A DNA stretch of 64,000 nt. Origin: Mucilaginibacter sp. UBA5151 (GTDB lineage Bacteria; Bacteroidota; Bacteroidia; Sphingobacteriales; Sphingobacteriaceae). The DNA is taken from assembly GCA_002413785.1 (NCBI GenBank), contig DHXR01000035.1:46754-110753 (forward strand). The letters run 5' to 3'. Below are positions 16,344-24,925 of this stretch, piece after piece. Made by a program: the position numbers and the translations under genes. Within the stretch, counting starts at the first letter, position 1; the number at the start of each line of letters is the position of its first letter. The notes under the pieces were generated by a model. It was given only the letters and a program-made list of their open reading frames with translations. It had not been told where the DNA came from and made no database searches.

Positions 16344-17402
16344 ATGAAATTAAAAATTCTATTATTTGTCCTGTCATTTTTTGCTGTATCAGTGTCACTT
16401 TCCGCAAAACCAGTGATTGATTCGGTTGGTGTAGAAAACAATGACGGAAAAAAAATGATCCTTTTTAAAGTTAAAGCGAAAGACACTTATTATTCCATCG
16501 GGCACCGTTATAATATTAAGCCTGAAGTACTGATGAAGTTTAACGGCAAAAAAAAGGCTATTTTATCTGTCGGTACCATTGTTGAGGTACCTACAGGTGT
16601 CCCATATAAGAAGTCAGCAAAAGGAAAAGAAAGTCCTGAGAAGATAGTTAAAGAAACAAAAAAAGAAAAAAAAGCCAGGCTTGCCAGGGAAGCAGCGGAA
16701 GCAAAAGCTGAAAAGAAACACAAGCATAAAGATCCGGAGACCCAAACGACAGACCAGGCTACTGAACAAACCCAACCAGAGCGCGTTGCAGAACAGCCTG
16801 TGCAGCAAGCAGTTAAACAGCCATCACAGACAGACAACACACCCGCTACCCAATACAAAGTTTCAGCCGGGGAGACATTATATGCTATCAGCAAACGGTT
16901 TAACACTACGGTAGATAATATCACCAAATTAAATAACTTAACATCAACCACGCTTACACCCGGCCAGGTGTTACTTGTTAAAGCAGCAGCATCTGCCCCT
17001 GTGCAGCCCGTAGCCAATCCGGTAATAGAAACACTTAAACCCCACGATTCAATCGATATAGCACCTGTTAATGATAGCAGTAACGCAGAGCGCCATTTGA
17101 ATGCAAACCGTTTCGGAATATATGAAAAAAATGAAAAAGGCGTCGCCTCATGGATAGAGGATGCAAGTCTTGATCCCAATAAAAAACTGGTACTGCACCG
17201 TACGGCCCCTATCGGCACAGTGATCAAGATCACCAATCCCATGACTAACCGAACTACCTTTGCAAAAGTAGTAGGCCGCTTTACTGATAGTGAGGATACC
17301 AAAGATGTTATTATCATCATGACAAAGAATGTAGCCGATTCATTGGGCGCGCTTGATAAACGCTTTCATGTAAATATCAGCTACGGCAGTCCGAATGAAT
17401 AA
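16344..17402 (+). CDS. LysM peptidoglycan-binding protein with RlpA-like C-terminal domain
   Basis: 352-residue secreted protein starting at ATG 16344 with signal peptide KILLFVLSFFAVSVSLSA. The first LysM is at about residues 43-90 (KDTYYSIGHRYNIKPEVLM). A Lys/Glu- then Gln-rich linker follows, then a second LysM at about 171-215 (YKVSAGETLYAISKRFNTTV). The C-terminal roughly 110 residues (GVASWIED, HRTAPIGTVIKITNPMT) resemble a double-psi beta-barrel (RlpA-like) domain. It is periplasmic or cell-wall associated and binds glycan strands. It overlaps udk by 8 bases. Confidence 0.85.
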   Translation: MKLKILLFVLSFFAVSVSLSAKPVIDSVGVENNDGKKMILFKVKAKDTYYSIGHRYNIKPEVLMKFNGKKKAILSVGTIVEVPTGVPYKKSAKGKESPEKIVKETKKEKKARLAREAAEAKAEKKHKHKDPETQTTDQATEQTQPERVAEQPVQQAVKQPSQTDNTPATQYKVSAGETLYAISKRFNTTVDNITKLNNLTSTTLTPGQVLLVKAAASAPVQPVANPVIETLKPHDSIDIAPVNDSSNAERHLNANRFGIYEKNEKGVASWIEDASLDPNKKLVLHRTAPIGTVIKITNPMTNRTTFAKVVGRFTDSEDTKDVIIIMTKNVADSLGALDKRFHVNISYGSPNE

Positions 17403-18030
17403 ACCGTTTATTATTGGTGTTGCCGGTGGCAGCGGCTCGGGAAAAACTTTTTTTTTGAAGTGTTTCCTTGAGCATTTTACCGATGCAGAAGTATGCCTGG
17501 TGTCGCAGGATGATTATTATATCCCTGTAGCCCATAATATGACTGCGGAGGAAAATAAACGGTACAATTTCGACCTACCTTCAACTGTCGACCACTTACA
17601 TTTTGAAGAGGACATCGCCAGGCTGATGAACGGTGAAACTATTCTTAAAAAGGAATATACCTTTAACAACCCCAGCGCTATTCCTAAAATGCTGGAAATA
17701 AAGCCTGCGCCAATCCTGATAGTGGAAGGCTTGTTCATACTTCATTTCAAAAAAATCTCAGCATCACTCGACCTGAAAATATTTATTGAAGCTGATGGCG
17801 ATATAGCCCTGAACCGGCGTTTAAAACGCGATTTGGTAGAACGTGGTTATTCATCCGATGATGTGATGTATAAATGGATTCACCATGTGGTACCTGCTTA
17901 TAACGAGTTTTTACTGCCTTATAAAAATGAATGTCATCAGGTGGTTACCAATAACAGCCATGTGGCGGATGATATTATTTGTATCACGGAAGTGATCTCA
18001 AGGGAGTTGAGAGAGAAGGTTTTAATTTGA
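17395..18030 (+). CDS. udk: Uridine kinase
   Basis: 211-residue P-loop kinase with Walker A GVAGGSGSGKTFF and the family motifs DDYYIP, FDLPSTVDHLHFEED and LIVEGLFILHF. It phosphorylates uridine (and cytidine) with ATP or GTP in pyrimidine salvage. It begins inside the end of the LysM gene, so it is translationally coupled to it. Its 3' end converges with scoB across a hairpin region. Confidence 0.92.
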   Translation: MNKPFIIGVAGGSGSGKTFFLKCFLEHFTDAEVCLVSQDDYYIPVAHNMTAEENKRYNFDLPSTVDHLHFEEDIARLMNGETILKKEYTFNNPSAIPKMLEIKPAPILIVEGLFILHFKKISASLDLKIFIEADGDIALNRRLKRDLVERGYSSDDVMYKWIHHVVPAYNEFLLPYKNECHQVVTNNSHVADDIICITEVISRELREKVLI

Positions 18031-18112
18031 GAATTTGAAAATGTGCCAATTTGAAAATTGCGGGGAAAACAGCCTTCATTTTCAAATCTTCAAATTAACA
18101 CATCTTCAAATT
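18023..18112. terminator. Bidirectional hairpin of AATTTGAAAATTTG-class words
   Basis: The left arm (18023-18058) and right arm (18077-18112) are made of repeating AATTTGAAAAT words and their inverse. It fills the gap between convergent udk and scoB and even provides their stop codons' surroundings, so it is probably a terminator for both. Confidence 0.6.
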
Positions 18113-18767
18113 ACAAAATCATTTCCGGCACATCGCCTTCAATCACCAGTTTACCTGCCGTTGCTTTTATAATCTCGTCAACACTTACGCCGGGCGCCCG
18201 TTCCAGAAGCTTGAACCCGCCGCCGGGTAAAACGTCAAGCACAGCTAATTCAGTCACTATCTTTTTTACGCAGTGAACGCCCGTTAAAGGAAGAGTGCAA
18301 TTTGGCAAAAGCTTGGATTCTCCCGCTTTGTTTACATGCTGCATGGCTACAATAATGTTATCGGCGGATGCCACCAGGTCCATCGCACCGCCCATACCTT
18401 TTACCATTTTGCCCGGGATCTTCCAGTTGGCGATATCACCGTTTTCAGATACTTCCATGGCGCCAAGGATGGTGAGGTTTACTTTTTTAGCGCGAATCAT
18501 CCCAAAACTCATAGCCGAATCAAACACGGCAGAGCCAGGCAGCATCGTTATGGTTTGTTTCCCTGCGTTTATAACATCGGCATCTTCCTCGCCTTCAAAC
18601 GGGAAGGGCCCCATGCCAAGCAACCCGTTTTCCGATTGCAGCACCACGTCAATATTTTTGGGGAGATAATTAGCAACGAGTGTTGGAATACCTATACCCA
18701 GGTTGACATAATACCCGTCTTTTATTTCTTTTGCTATGCGTTTTGCTATACCTTCTTTATCAAGCAT
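18111..18767 (-). CDS. scoB: 3-oxoacid CoA-transferase, subunit B
   Basis: 218 residues. The catalytic glutamate lies in QSENGLLGMGP, and the family motif GAMEVSENGDIANWKIPG is present. With subunit A it moves CoA from succinyl-CoA to acetoacetate or a related 3-oxoacid in ketone-body or branched-chain breakdown. It is downstream of scoA on the same strand, but 131 bases of quasi-repetitive sequence separate the two. Confidence 0.92.
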   Translation of the reverse strand: MLDKEGIAKRIAKEIKDGYYVNLGIGIPTLVANYLPKNIDVVLQSENGLLGMGPFPFEGEEDADVINAGKQTITMLPGSAVFDSAMSFGMIRAKKVNLTILGAMEVSENGDIANWKIPGKMVKGMGGAMDLVASADNIIVAMQHVNKAGESKLLPNCTLPLTGVHCVKKIVTELAVLDVLPGGGFKLLERAPGVSVDEIIKATAGKLVIEGDVPEMIL

Positions 18768-18769
18768 GA

Positions 18770-18900
18770 TTTAATTTGAAAATTTGGTAATTTGAAGATT
18801 TGAAAATGAATTTATTTAGGATATTCCTTTGAACTTGAAATGATCTTTGATAATACTTTTATTATAACGCCCAATTATCACATCATCAAATTTTCAAATT
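18770..18900. repeat. AATTTGAAAATTTG-class inverted repeat between scoA and scoB
   Basis: The left arm (18770-18808) pairs with 18881-18900. It lies inside what should be one operon, so it may reduce scoB expression or act as a processing stem rather than a full terminator. Confidence 0.5.
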
Positions 18901-19597
18901 AAACTCTTTTCCTAACCGTTCTCTGTTCAATTCTCTTCTCATACTTTTCCCCCTGAAAAATCCTGTGGACATAAATCCCCGGTGTATGGATATGATCCGG
19001 GTCAAGTTCACCGGGTTCAACCAGTTCTTCCACTTCGGCAATCGTGACCTTGCCTGCCATAGCCATTACCGCGTTAAAATTGCGGGCGGTCGCCCTGTAC
19101 ACCAAATTACCCATGGTATCGCCTTTCCAGGCTTTTACAATGGCAAAATCAGCTTCAAAGGCCATTTCCATTAAATAATCCTTGCCATTAAAATTCCTGA
19201 TCTCTTTACCAATAGCCACTTCGGTGCCGATACCTGCCGGGGTGAATATGGCAGGCATGCCATAACCTGCCGCCATGCAGCGGGTGGCCAGGGTTCCCTG
19301 GGGTATCAGTTCAACTTCAAGTTCGCCGCTGAGCAACTGACGTTCAAATTCGGCATTTTCGCCCACGTAGGAAGAAACCATCTTTTTCACCTGTCTTTGT
19401 TTTAGCATCAGGCCGATGCCAAAATCATCGACACCAGCATTGTTTGAGATGCAGGTCAGTTCTTTTACACCTTTCCTTACAAGCGCTGCAATGCAATTCT
19501 CGGGTAATCCGCACAAACCGAATCCGCCGACCATAAGGGTCATGCCGTCCTCAATGTCACGGATGGCTTCGTCAGCGCCGTTAACTACTTTATTCAT
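18899..19597 (-). CDS. scoA: 3-oxoacid CoA-transferase, subunit A
   Basis: 232 residues with the glycine-rich CoA-binding motif GGFGLCGLPENCIAAL and SNNAGVDDFGIG near the N-terminus, and FTPAGIGTEVAIGKE in the middle. Partner of scoB; the two make the heteromeric enzyme. The C-terminus (RIEQRTVRKRV) is typical. The start ATG is preceded by a repeat-class hairpin, so the promoter is not obvious. Confidence 0.92.
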   Translation of the reverse strand: MNKVVNGADEAIRDIEDGMTLMVGGFGLCGLPENCIAALVRKGVKELTCISNNAGVDDFGIGLMLKQRQVKKMVSSYVGENAEFERQLLSGELEVELIPQGTLATRCMAAGYGMPAIFTPAGIGTEVAIGKEIRNFNGKDYLMEMAFEADFAIVKAWKGDTMGNLVYRATARNFNAVMAMAGKVTIAEVEELVEPGELDPDHIHTPGIYVHRIFQGEKYEKRIEQRTVRKRV

Positions 19598-19599
19598 TT

Positions 19600-19711
19600 G
19601 ACACGATTAACAGATTATAAGGATTAATACGATTTACAGATTATAAGGATTTACAGGATTTTTATTTTTCAGAAAAAATCCTGTAAATCTTTCACATCTT
19701 AAAATCGTGTC
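19600..19711. terminator. ACACGATT-class inverted repeat
   Basis: The left arm contains GACACGATTAACAGATTATA followed by near-repeats. The right arm (about 19676-19711) is AAAATCCTGTAAATCTTTC and on to ATCGTGTC. Same class as 24327-24418 and 61265-61415. It lies between the esterase stop and the scoA start. Confidence 0.55.
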
Positions 19712-20792
19712 ACCATTTTATGTTTTGCTCAATAAACCCAATCAGGTCATCAGCCAATGCCTGCTGTTCTTTAACAGAGGGATGCCCGTTTGTGTTTTTA
19801 TAAGGGATAAAGTGTGTGTAAATATTGTGATCATTTAAACCTGCAACCGCTTTATCAATATAGCCCGGCCAGGGAGATCCTGCTTTGGTTGCGTCCATGC
19901 TTCCCAATATGCAAATGATATGTGCCTTCGGATATCTCCCCCTGATTTTTCTTACAAAATCGGCATAAGCATTGATAATAAATTCAGGCGTTGGCGGTAT
20001 GGCGCCGAACCTGGCTTTAAACTGCTCATTGTTTGTAAGTTTCACAATCCACGAATCATTTTGAAACAGGTTAATAACCACCACATCGGGGGTATATTTT
20101 GAAAAATCCCATTTGCTGTTAGGGTCAGTGGCATCAAGACGGTCATACATTTCGGGCATAGTCAGCGGGAACCAGCTGACGGTGATACCAATGCCACTTT
20201 TTGATGTATTATGAAAATCGGCGTTAAAATGGCGCGCGGTTAAAGCGGTATAACTTAAATATGCATTTTCATAAGGACTTGTGCCTCTGTCTTTCCCGCT
20301 GGTATCTTCAACGGCATAGCCGCAGGAAATGGAATTACCAAAAAATTCAATTTTACGTTTATGGGCTGGCGGCGGCGGTAAAACTTTGCCGCCCTTTTCA
20401 AGTTGAAACTGGTAAAACCAGGTTTTTCCCATGGCCCATTCGGTACGTTTAAAAAGCACAAGGGAATGTTTACCGGCAGGCAATCCTGAAACAAGGGAAT
20501 AGACTTTTTTTGTTTGTAGCGGGTGCAGGATATTTACAACCTTGTTATCAACAATTATATTGTAGTTATTGTCCGCCCTCTCATCTTTTAACAACGCATT
20601 TACACCAGTTCCTGTAAAATTTATTTTTATGGAACTTGCCGTCCACGAAAGTTCTGCTGTAGAGTCAGTCATCGCTATGCGGCCTTCATAACGAATGTGA
20701 GGGTTATTGGCTTTAATAATCGTTTGAGCGATACAATTAAAGCCAAAAGCGATTACAAGGCAGAAACTGATAAGTAAATTTTTTAAACGCAT
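19710..20792 (-). CDS. SGNH/GDSL carbohydrate esterase, CE2-like
   Basis: Secreted 360-residue protein: signal peptide, then an N-terminal jelly-roll domain (RYEGRIAMTDSTAELSW, about 30-130), then an SGNH hydrolase domain. The nucleophile block is FFGNSISCGYAVED, a conserved NLFQND follows, and the catalytic Asp-x-x-His equivalent is NGHPSVKEQQALADDLI. The two-domain order matches CE2 acetyl-esterases that remove acetyl groups from hemicellulose. The substrate is inferred from family only. It is monocistronic and may feed polysaccharide degradation. Confidence 0.82.
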   Translation of the reverse strand: MRLKNLLISFCLVIAFGFNCIAQTIIKANNPHIRYEGRIAMTDSTAELSWTASSIKINFTGTGVNALLKDERADNNYNIIVDNKVVNILHPLQTKKVYSLVSGLPAGKHSLVLFKRTEWAMGKTWFYQFQLEKGGKVLPPPPAHKRKIEFFGNSISCGYAVEDTSGKDRGTSPYENAYLSYTALTARHFNADFHNTSKSGIGITVSWFPLTMPEMYDRLDATDPNSKWDFSKYTPDVVVINLFQNDSWIVKLTNNEQFKARFGAIPPTPEFIINAYADFVRKIRGRYPKAHIICILGSMDATKAGSPWPGYIDKAVAGLNDHNIYTHFIPYKNTNGHPSVKEQQALADDLIGFIEQNIKW

Positions 20793-20877
20793 ATTATACT
20801 GTTAATTTATAATTAGTTCATGATCTTAAGAGCCATACCATAATTATTACAATCGTAAAAAAAGGTTCGGGCAACTT

Positions 20878-23238
20878 CTATTTCAAATATACATAAGTAA
20901 TCCCATCCCCGCCCCTGTCGGCATGTTCATCTTCCATGTGGTCAACCTGGTCATATTTTTTTAGGTACTGGCGTATCATTTTACGTAATATGCCATCACC
21001 TTTTCCGTGGATGATCTTTAAATTGCCAAAGCCCATCATTATGGCACGGTCAAATAACCGTTCAATATTGCTTAAAGCATCTTCCGTCCTCATGCCCCGC
21101 ACGTCAATTTCAGGACTAAAACTTGCAATGTCGCCGGTGTGGCTATGAAAACTTTTTCTTATTTCCTTTGGAACAGTTGATTTTGCGACTTTTATCACGC
21201 GTTTCTTTTTGGCTACGGTGCGTAAGTCCCCAATGGCAATAACTACGTTGTCCTTTATAATTTCCATCACCTGTCCGGTGGTTTCGCTGTCGGTAAGTTT
21301 TACCCAATCGCCGGGTTTAAGTTCTTCATCTTCGGGTACAGGCTTAAGGGCAACAGGTTTTACTGTGTTTTTCTGAAGCTCAACGTTTAAATTTTCGCGA
21401 AGGCTCCGGGTTTTTTCCTTATCTGCATTACTGCTCTTAATTTCAGATATGGTATTTTCAACCAGCTTATTGGCATTTAAAATAATATTTTTTGCCTGCT
21501 CCTTTGCATCCCTTATCAGCGCCTTTTTATTTTCTTCGAGATATGTTTTTAGCTTTTCGTTTTCGGCCAATAATTCATTAACCTGCCTTTGCTGCTTATC
21601 CAGTTTTATCCTGGTATCTGAAATTTCCTTTTTCTCGCGCTCAAGGTCAACCAGTAAAGTATCCACCTTTTTTTGGCCTGCGCTCACCTTATTTTTTGCA
21701 AGGTTAAGTACATTTTGAGGCAAACCTATTTTTTGGGCTATCTCGAAAGCATACGAACTGCCCGGCTTACCAACTTCAAGCATATAAAGCGGCTGCATCT
21801 CTACATTATTAAAAAGCATGGACGCATTTTCAATCCCTTCGGTATGGCTGGCAAAAATTTTCAGGTTTGAATAGTGGGTGGTCGCCATCCCTTTAACCTT
21901 TTTATGATTCAGCGATTCCAGTACTGCTTCAGCTATCGGTCCGCCGAATTGGGGGTCGGTTCCGGTACCAAACTCATCTATCAATATCAATGTTTTACCG
22001 TTTGCACGCTCCACAAAGTTTTTCATTTTTGATAAGTGGGCGCTATAGGTACTCAAATCACTTTCAATAGACTGGTCGTCGCCAATATCCACAAATAATT
22101 GCCTGAATACCCCGACAACACTTGCTTCCGAAGCCGAAATCAGCAAACCAGCCTGCACCATCATCTGCAATAAGCCTACGGTTTTCATACAAACTGATTT
22201 TCCGCCTGCGTTCGGGCCAGATACCACAATGATCCTGGTACGTTCGTCAATTTGCACATTCAGCGGAACCACGGTTTTTTTCTCCTTTTTAAAATTCAAA
22301 AACAAAAGCGGATGCCGGGCATTGGTAAGTTTAAGCTTTGCTTCATTTACTACTTCGGGCATTTCACCTTCAATATCAATGGCAAAAAGGGCTTTGGCCC
22401 TCACAAAATCAAGTTTGGTTAACAGGTTATGGTAGGATAATAAAAGTGGCACATAGGGTCTCAAATCGTCAGTTAAAGCAGTTAGTATTTTTACGATCTC
22501 GCGTTTTCGCTCAAATTCAAGGTCACGAATCTTGTTATTTAAAGTAAAAACTTCTTCGGGCTCCATGTAAACCGTTTGGCCGGATGCCGATTCGTCGTGG
22601 ATAAAGCCTTTTAGTTTCCGCTTGTTTTCGGCCAGTAATGGGATACACAAACGCCCGTCACGGACGGTTAACGAGCCATCCGCCGTCCAGTTGTTACCGG
22701 TTGCGTTTTTAAATATCTGGTCTATTTTCTTACGCGCCTCCTGTTCGGCCCGGGCAATGCCCGAAGTAATATCCTGCAATTCGCGGGAAGCATTTGGCCT
22801 GATCTTTCCCTTTTGGTCAATCACAAGGTCTATTTTCTTCAGGATAGATTTTTCTATCGGCAGATGTTCAAATAAAGCCTCCAGGTTTGGGTACTGCCCT
22901 TCGCGTTCATTAAAATAAGCAATTATGGCAAATACAGTGGTTAATGAAGCCTGTACCTGGTAAAACTCCTCTTCGCTCAAAAATATGCCTTCAATTTTTG
23001 CTTTATTGGCGAGTGTTTTTATATCAAAAAAATGATGGATCGGCAGGGCGGCATCATTCTCCAGTATATTTTTAAACTCATTGGCCTGGTACAGAAACTT
23101 ACGGATTTGCTCGTAATTATCCATCACCTGTATCCTGCCGACCATTTGCCGGCCCATTTCGCTAAGGCAATGTATCTTTATTAATTCCTTGACTTCGGTA
23201 AAACCCAGCTTATCAACACTATTTTGGGGGTAAAGCAT
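20878..23238 (-). CDS. mutS2: Endonuclease/anti-recombination ATPase MutS2
   Basis: Full-length, 786 aa: MutS core and clamp (1-300), ATPase with Walker A SGPNAGGKSVCMKT (about 336) and Walker B LILIDEFGTGTDPQFGG, and a coiled coil (LLVDLEREKKEISDTRIKLD and on). The C-terminal Smr domain includes DVRGMRTEDALSNIE and the catalytic loop KIIHGKGDGILR. It suppresses recombination or rescues collided ribosomes, depending on species. The start overlaps the DUF4296 gene by 20 bases, so it is co-translated. Confidence 0.95.
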   Translation of the reverse strand: MLYPQNSVDKLGFTEVKELIKIHCLSEMGRQMVGRIQVMDNYEQIRKFLYQANEFKNILENDAALPIHHFFDIKTLANKAKIEGIFLSEEEFYQVQASLTTVFAIIAYFNEREGQYPNLEALFEHLPIEKSILKKIDLVIDQKGKIRPNASRELQDITSGIARAEQEARKKIDQIFKNATGNNWTADGSLTVRDGRLCIPLLAENKRKLKGFIHDESASGQTVYMEPEEVFTLNNKIRDLEFERKREIVKILTALTDDLRPYVPLLLSYHNLLTKLDFVRAKALFAIDIEGEMPEVVNEAKLKLTNARHPLLFLNFKKEKKTVVPLNVQIDERTRIIVVSGPNAGGKSVCMKTVGLLQMMVQAGLLISASEASVVGVFRQLFVDIGDDQSIESDLSTYSAHLSKMKNFVERANGKTLILIDEFGTGTDPQFGGPIAEAVLESLNHKKVKGMATTHYSNLKIFASHTEGIENASMLFNNVEMQPLYMLEVGKPGSSYAFEIAQKIGLPQNVLNLAKNKVSAGQKKVDTLLVDLEREKKEISDTRIKLDKQQRQVNELLAENEKLKTYLEENKKALIRDAKEQAKNIILNANKLVENTISEIKSSNADKEKTRSLRENLNVELQKNTVKPVALKPVPEDEELKPGDWVKLTDSETTGQVMEIIKDNVVIAIGDLRTVAKKKRVIKVAKSTVPKEIRKSFHSHTGDIASFSPEIDVRGMRTEDALSNIERLFDRAIMMGFGNLKIIHGKGDGILRKMIRQYLKKYDQVDHMEDEHADRGGDGITYVYLK

Positions 23239-23596
23239 TACTTTTCTTTAGTTGTGTTTTAGTCAGCGAATCTGTTTTCTGTTTTAAATCAGCAAGCACC
23301 TTGTCGTACATAGCCGTCAATTCTACCGGCTGTGTGGTATAATATTTAAGGCTTTTTCTAAATTGCACCGAATCCGTATGGTACCTTTTAAATAAGGCCA
23401 GGTATCGGTCTGTCCCGTATTTATACAGGCTATCCGGATTTTGTGTTACCGAAAACAAACTACCATCAACTATATGTACTTGAGTTAACAAAACAATCAT
23501 CTGGTCATGATTAATGATCCCATCGGGGGCTTTACCGCCCTTACAGGCAGATAAAAAAAAGGTTACTGAAAAAAACAGGGTGATATATTTACGCAT
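23219..23596 (-). CDS. DUF4296 lipoprotein
   Basis: Small lipoprotein: ATG 23596 gives signal peptide YITLFFSVTFFLSAC with Cys at 17, then a helical domain including HDQMIVLLTQVHIVDGSL. This is the Bacteroidetes DUF4296 pattern, function unknown. The frame opens ten codons earlier, but those residues precede a canonical signal peptide. It overlaps mutS2 by 20 bases, with promoter TAAATTTG upstream. Confidence 0.75.
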   Translation of the reverse strand: MRKYITLFFSVTFFLSACKGGKAPDGIINHDQMIVLLTQVHIVDGSLFSVTQNPDSLYKYGTDRYLALFKRYHTDSVQFRKSLKYYTTQPVELTAMYDKVLADLKQKTDSLTKTQLKKSNALPPK

Positions 23597-23623
23597 TCTG
23601 TAATTTAGCGGCTTATAATTGAG

Positions 23624-23631
23624 CAAATTTA
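23624..23631 (-). promoter_or_regulatory. Candidate -7 box for DUF4296-mutS2
   Basis: TAAATTTG on the minus strand, 27 bases before the DUF4296 ATG and only 8 bases from the divergent yggS ATG. Confidence 0.45.
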
Positions 23632-23638
23632 AGGATAA

Positions 23639-24328
23639 ATGAGCATTGCAGATAATATTAAACGCTTAAAAAAGGAAACGTTGCCTATCAATGTAAAATT
23701 GTTGGCCGTATCAAAAACAAAACCAGTGGAAGACGTTCAGGAAGCTTATGATGCCGGCCAGCGCTTATTTGGTGAAAACATGGTGCAGGAACTGGTGGAA
23801 AAACAGGAGCATTTGCCAAAAGATATACAATGGCACCTTATCGGCCATTTGCAAAGCAATAAGGTTAAATATATTGCCCCCTTTATCAGCATGATACAAT
23901 CTGTTGACAGCCTGAAACTTTTGCAGGAAATAGATAAACATGCCGAAAAAAATAAAAGGGTTATCGACTGCCTGTTACAGATTTATATTGCCGATGAAGA
24001 AACCAAGTTCGGGCTTGGGTTTGATGAGGCCGTTGAATTGTTAAGGTCGGAAGAATTTGCTGCCTTAAAACATATCCGCATCAGGGGACTGATGGGTATT
24101 GCCACCAATACTGACAATGAAAAACAAATAAAGGATGAATATTACGAGTTGAAAACTTTTTTTGACGGGATAAAGCAAAGTTTTTTCAGGAAGGACGCCG
24201 CTTTTGATACCCTTTCGATGGGTATGTCATCTGATTATAAAGTAGCCATTGAACAAGGCAGCACCATGATACGGCTTGGCAGCACCATATTTGGTGAAAG
24301 GGTTATTAAGCACTGGAAAAATAATTGA
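23639..24328 (+). CDS. yggS: PLP homeostasis protein, YggS/PROSC family
   Basis: 229-residue single-domain PLP-binding TIM-barrel. The PLP lysine is in LLAVSKTKP, and family motifs are FGENMVQELVEK, WHLIGHLQSNK and SMGMSSDYKVAIEQGSTM with IRLGSTIFGER at the end. It buffers free PLP and affects amino-acid pools. Divergent from DUF4296-mutS2, with a short shared promoter region. Confidence 0.95.
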   Translation: MSIADNIKRLKKETLPINVKLLAVSKTKPVEDVQEAYDAGQRLFGENMVQELVEKQEHLPKDIQWHLIGHLQSNKVKYIAPFISMIQSVDSLKLLQEIDKHAEKNKRVIDCLLQIYIADEETKFGLGFDEAVELLRSEEFAALKHIRIRGLMGIATNTDNEKQIKDEYYELKTFFDGIKQSFFRKDAAFDTLSMGMSSDYKVAIEQGSTMIRLGSTIFGERVIKHWKNN

Positions 24329-24418
24329 CACGATTTTTAGGATTTGAAAGATTCACAGGATGTTTCATTTAAAAAAAACCAATCTTGTAAATCTTTCAAA
24401 TCCTAACAATCGTGTTCA
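24327..24418. terminator. ACACGATT-class inverted repeat
   Basis: GACACGATTTTTAGGATTTG (from 24327) pairs with TTTCAAATCCTAACAATCGTG (to 24418) around an A-rich loop. It immediately follows the yggS stop and probably ends that transcript. Confidence 0.65.
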
Positions 24419-24422
24419 CTAA

Positions 24423-24899
24423 ATGAACAATATGATTTTACGAATAGCAAAAAAAGAAGATTGTCCGCGTTTACTGGAACTGGTGAATGAGCTTGCCCTG
24501 TATGAAAAAGCGCCGGAAGAAGTTACCGTTAGGCTTGAAGAGTTTGAAGACGCCGGGTTTGGCGAAAAACCGGTATGGAAAGCCTTTGTAGTTGAAGAAG
24601 ATGGGATAATACTTGGTTTTGCATTATATTATATCCGTTACTCCACCTGGAAAGGTTGCCGCATGTACCTGGAAGACCTTATTGTTACGGAAGCCGCACG
24701 CGGAAAGGGTATCGGCAAACTGTTGTTTGACCGGCTTATTGCTGAGGCAAAAGAATTGGGGTTCAACGGAATGACATGGCAGGTTTTGGACTGGAATGAG
24801 CCCGCACTTAATTTCTATCGAAAATATGAAGCAAACATTGAGGCTGGTTGGTTAAACGGGTCTTTATCGAAAGAGCAGCTGTTGCAGATGGAATTATGA
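24423..24899 (+). CDS. GNAT acetyltransferase, diamine/thialysine (SSAT-like) type
   Basis: 158 residues. The acetyl-CoA loop is ARGKGIGKLLFDRL, preceded by the SSAT-like signature YSTWKGCRMYLEDLIV; the C-terminal NEPALNFYRKYEA is typical of this branch. It probably acetylates a small amine such as spermidine or a thialysine-like compound; the substrate is inferred. It lies 26 bases upstream of the aspartate kinase, likely in one transcript. Confidence 0.85.
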   Translation: MNNMILRIAKKEDCPRLLELVNELALYEKAPEEVTVRLEEFEDAGFGEKPVWKAFVVEEDGIILGFALYYIRYSTWKGCRMYLEDLIVTEAARGKGIGKLLFDRLIAEAKELGFNGMTWQVLDWNEPALNFYRKYEANIEAGWLNGSLSKEQLLQMEL

Positions 24900-24925
24900 A
24901 ATTAAAATACCTTACATACTAAATA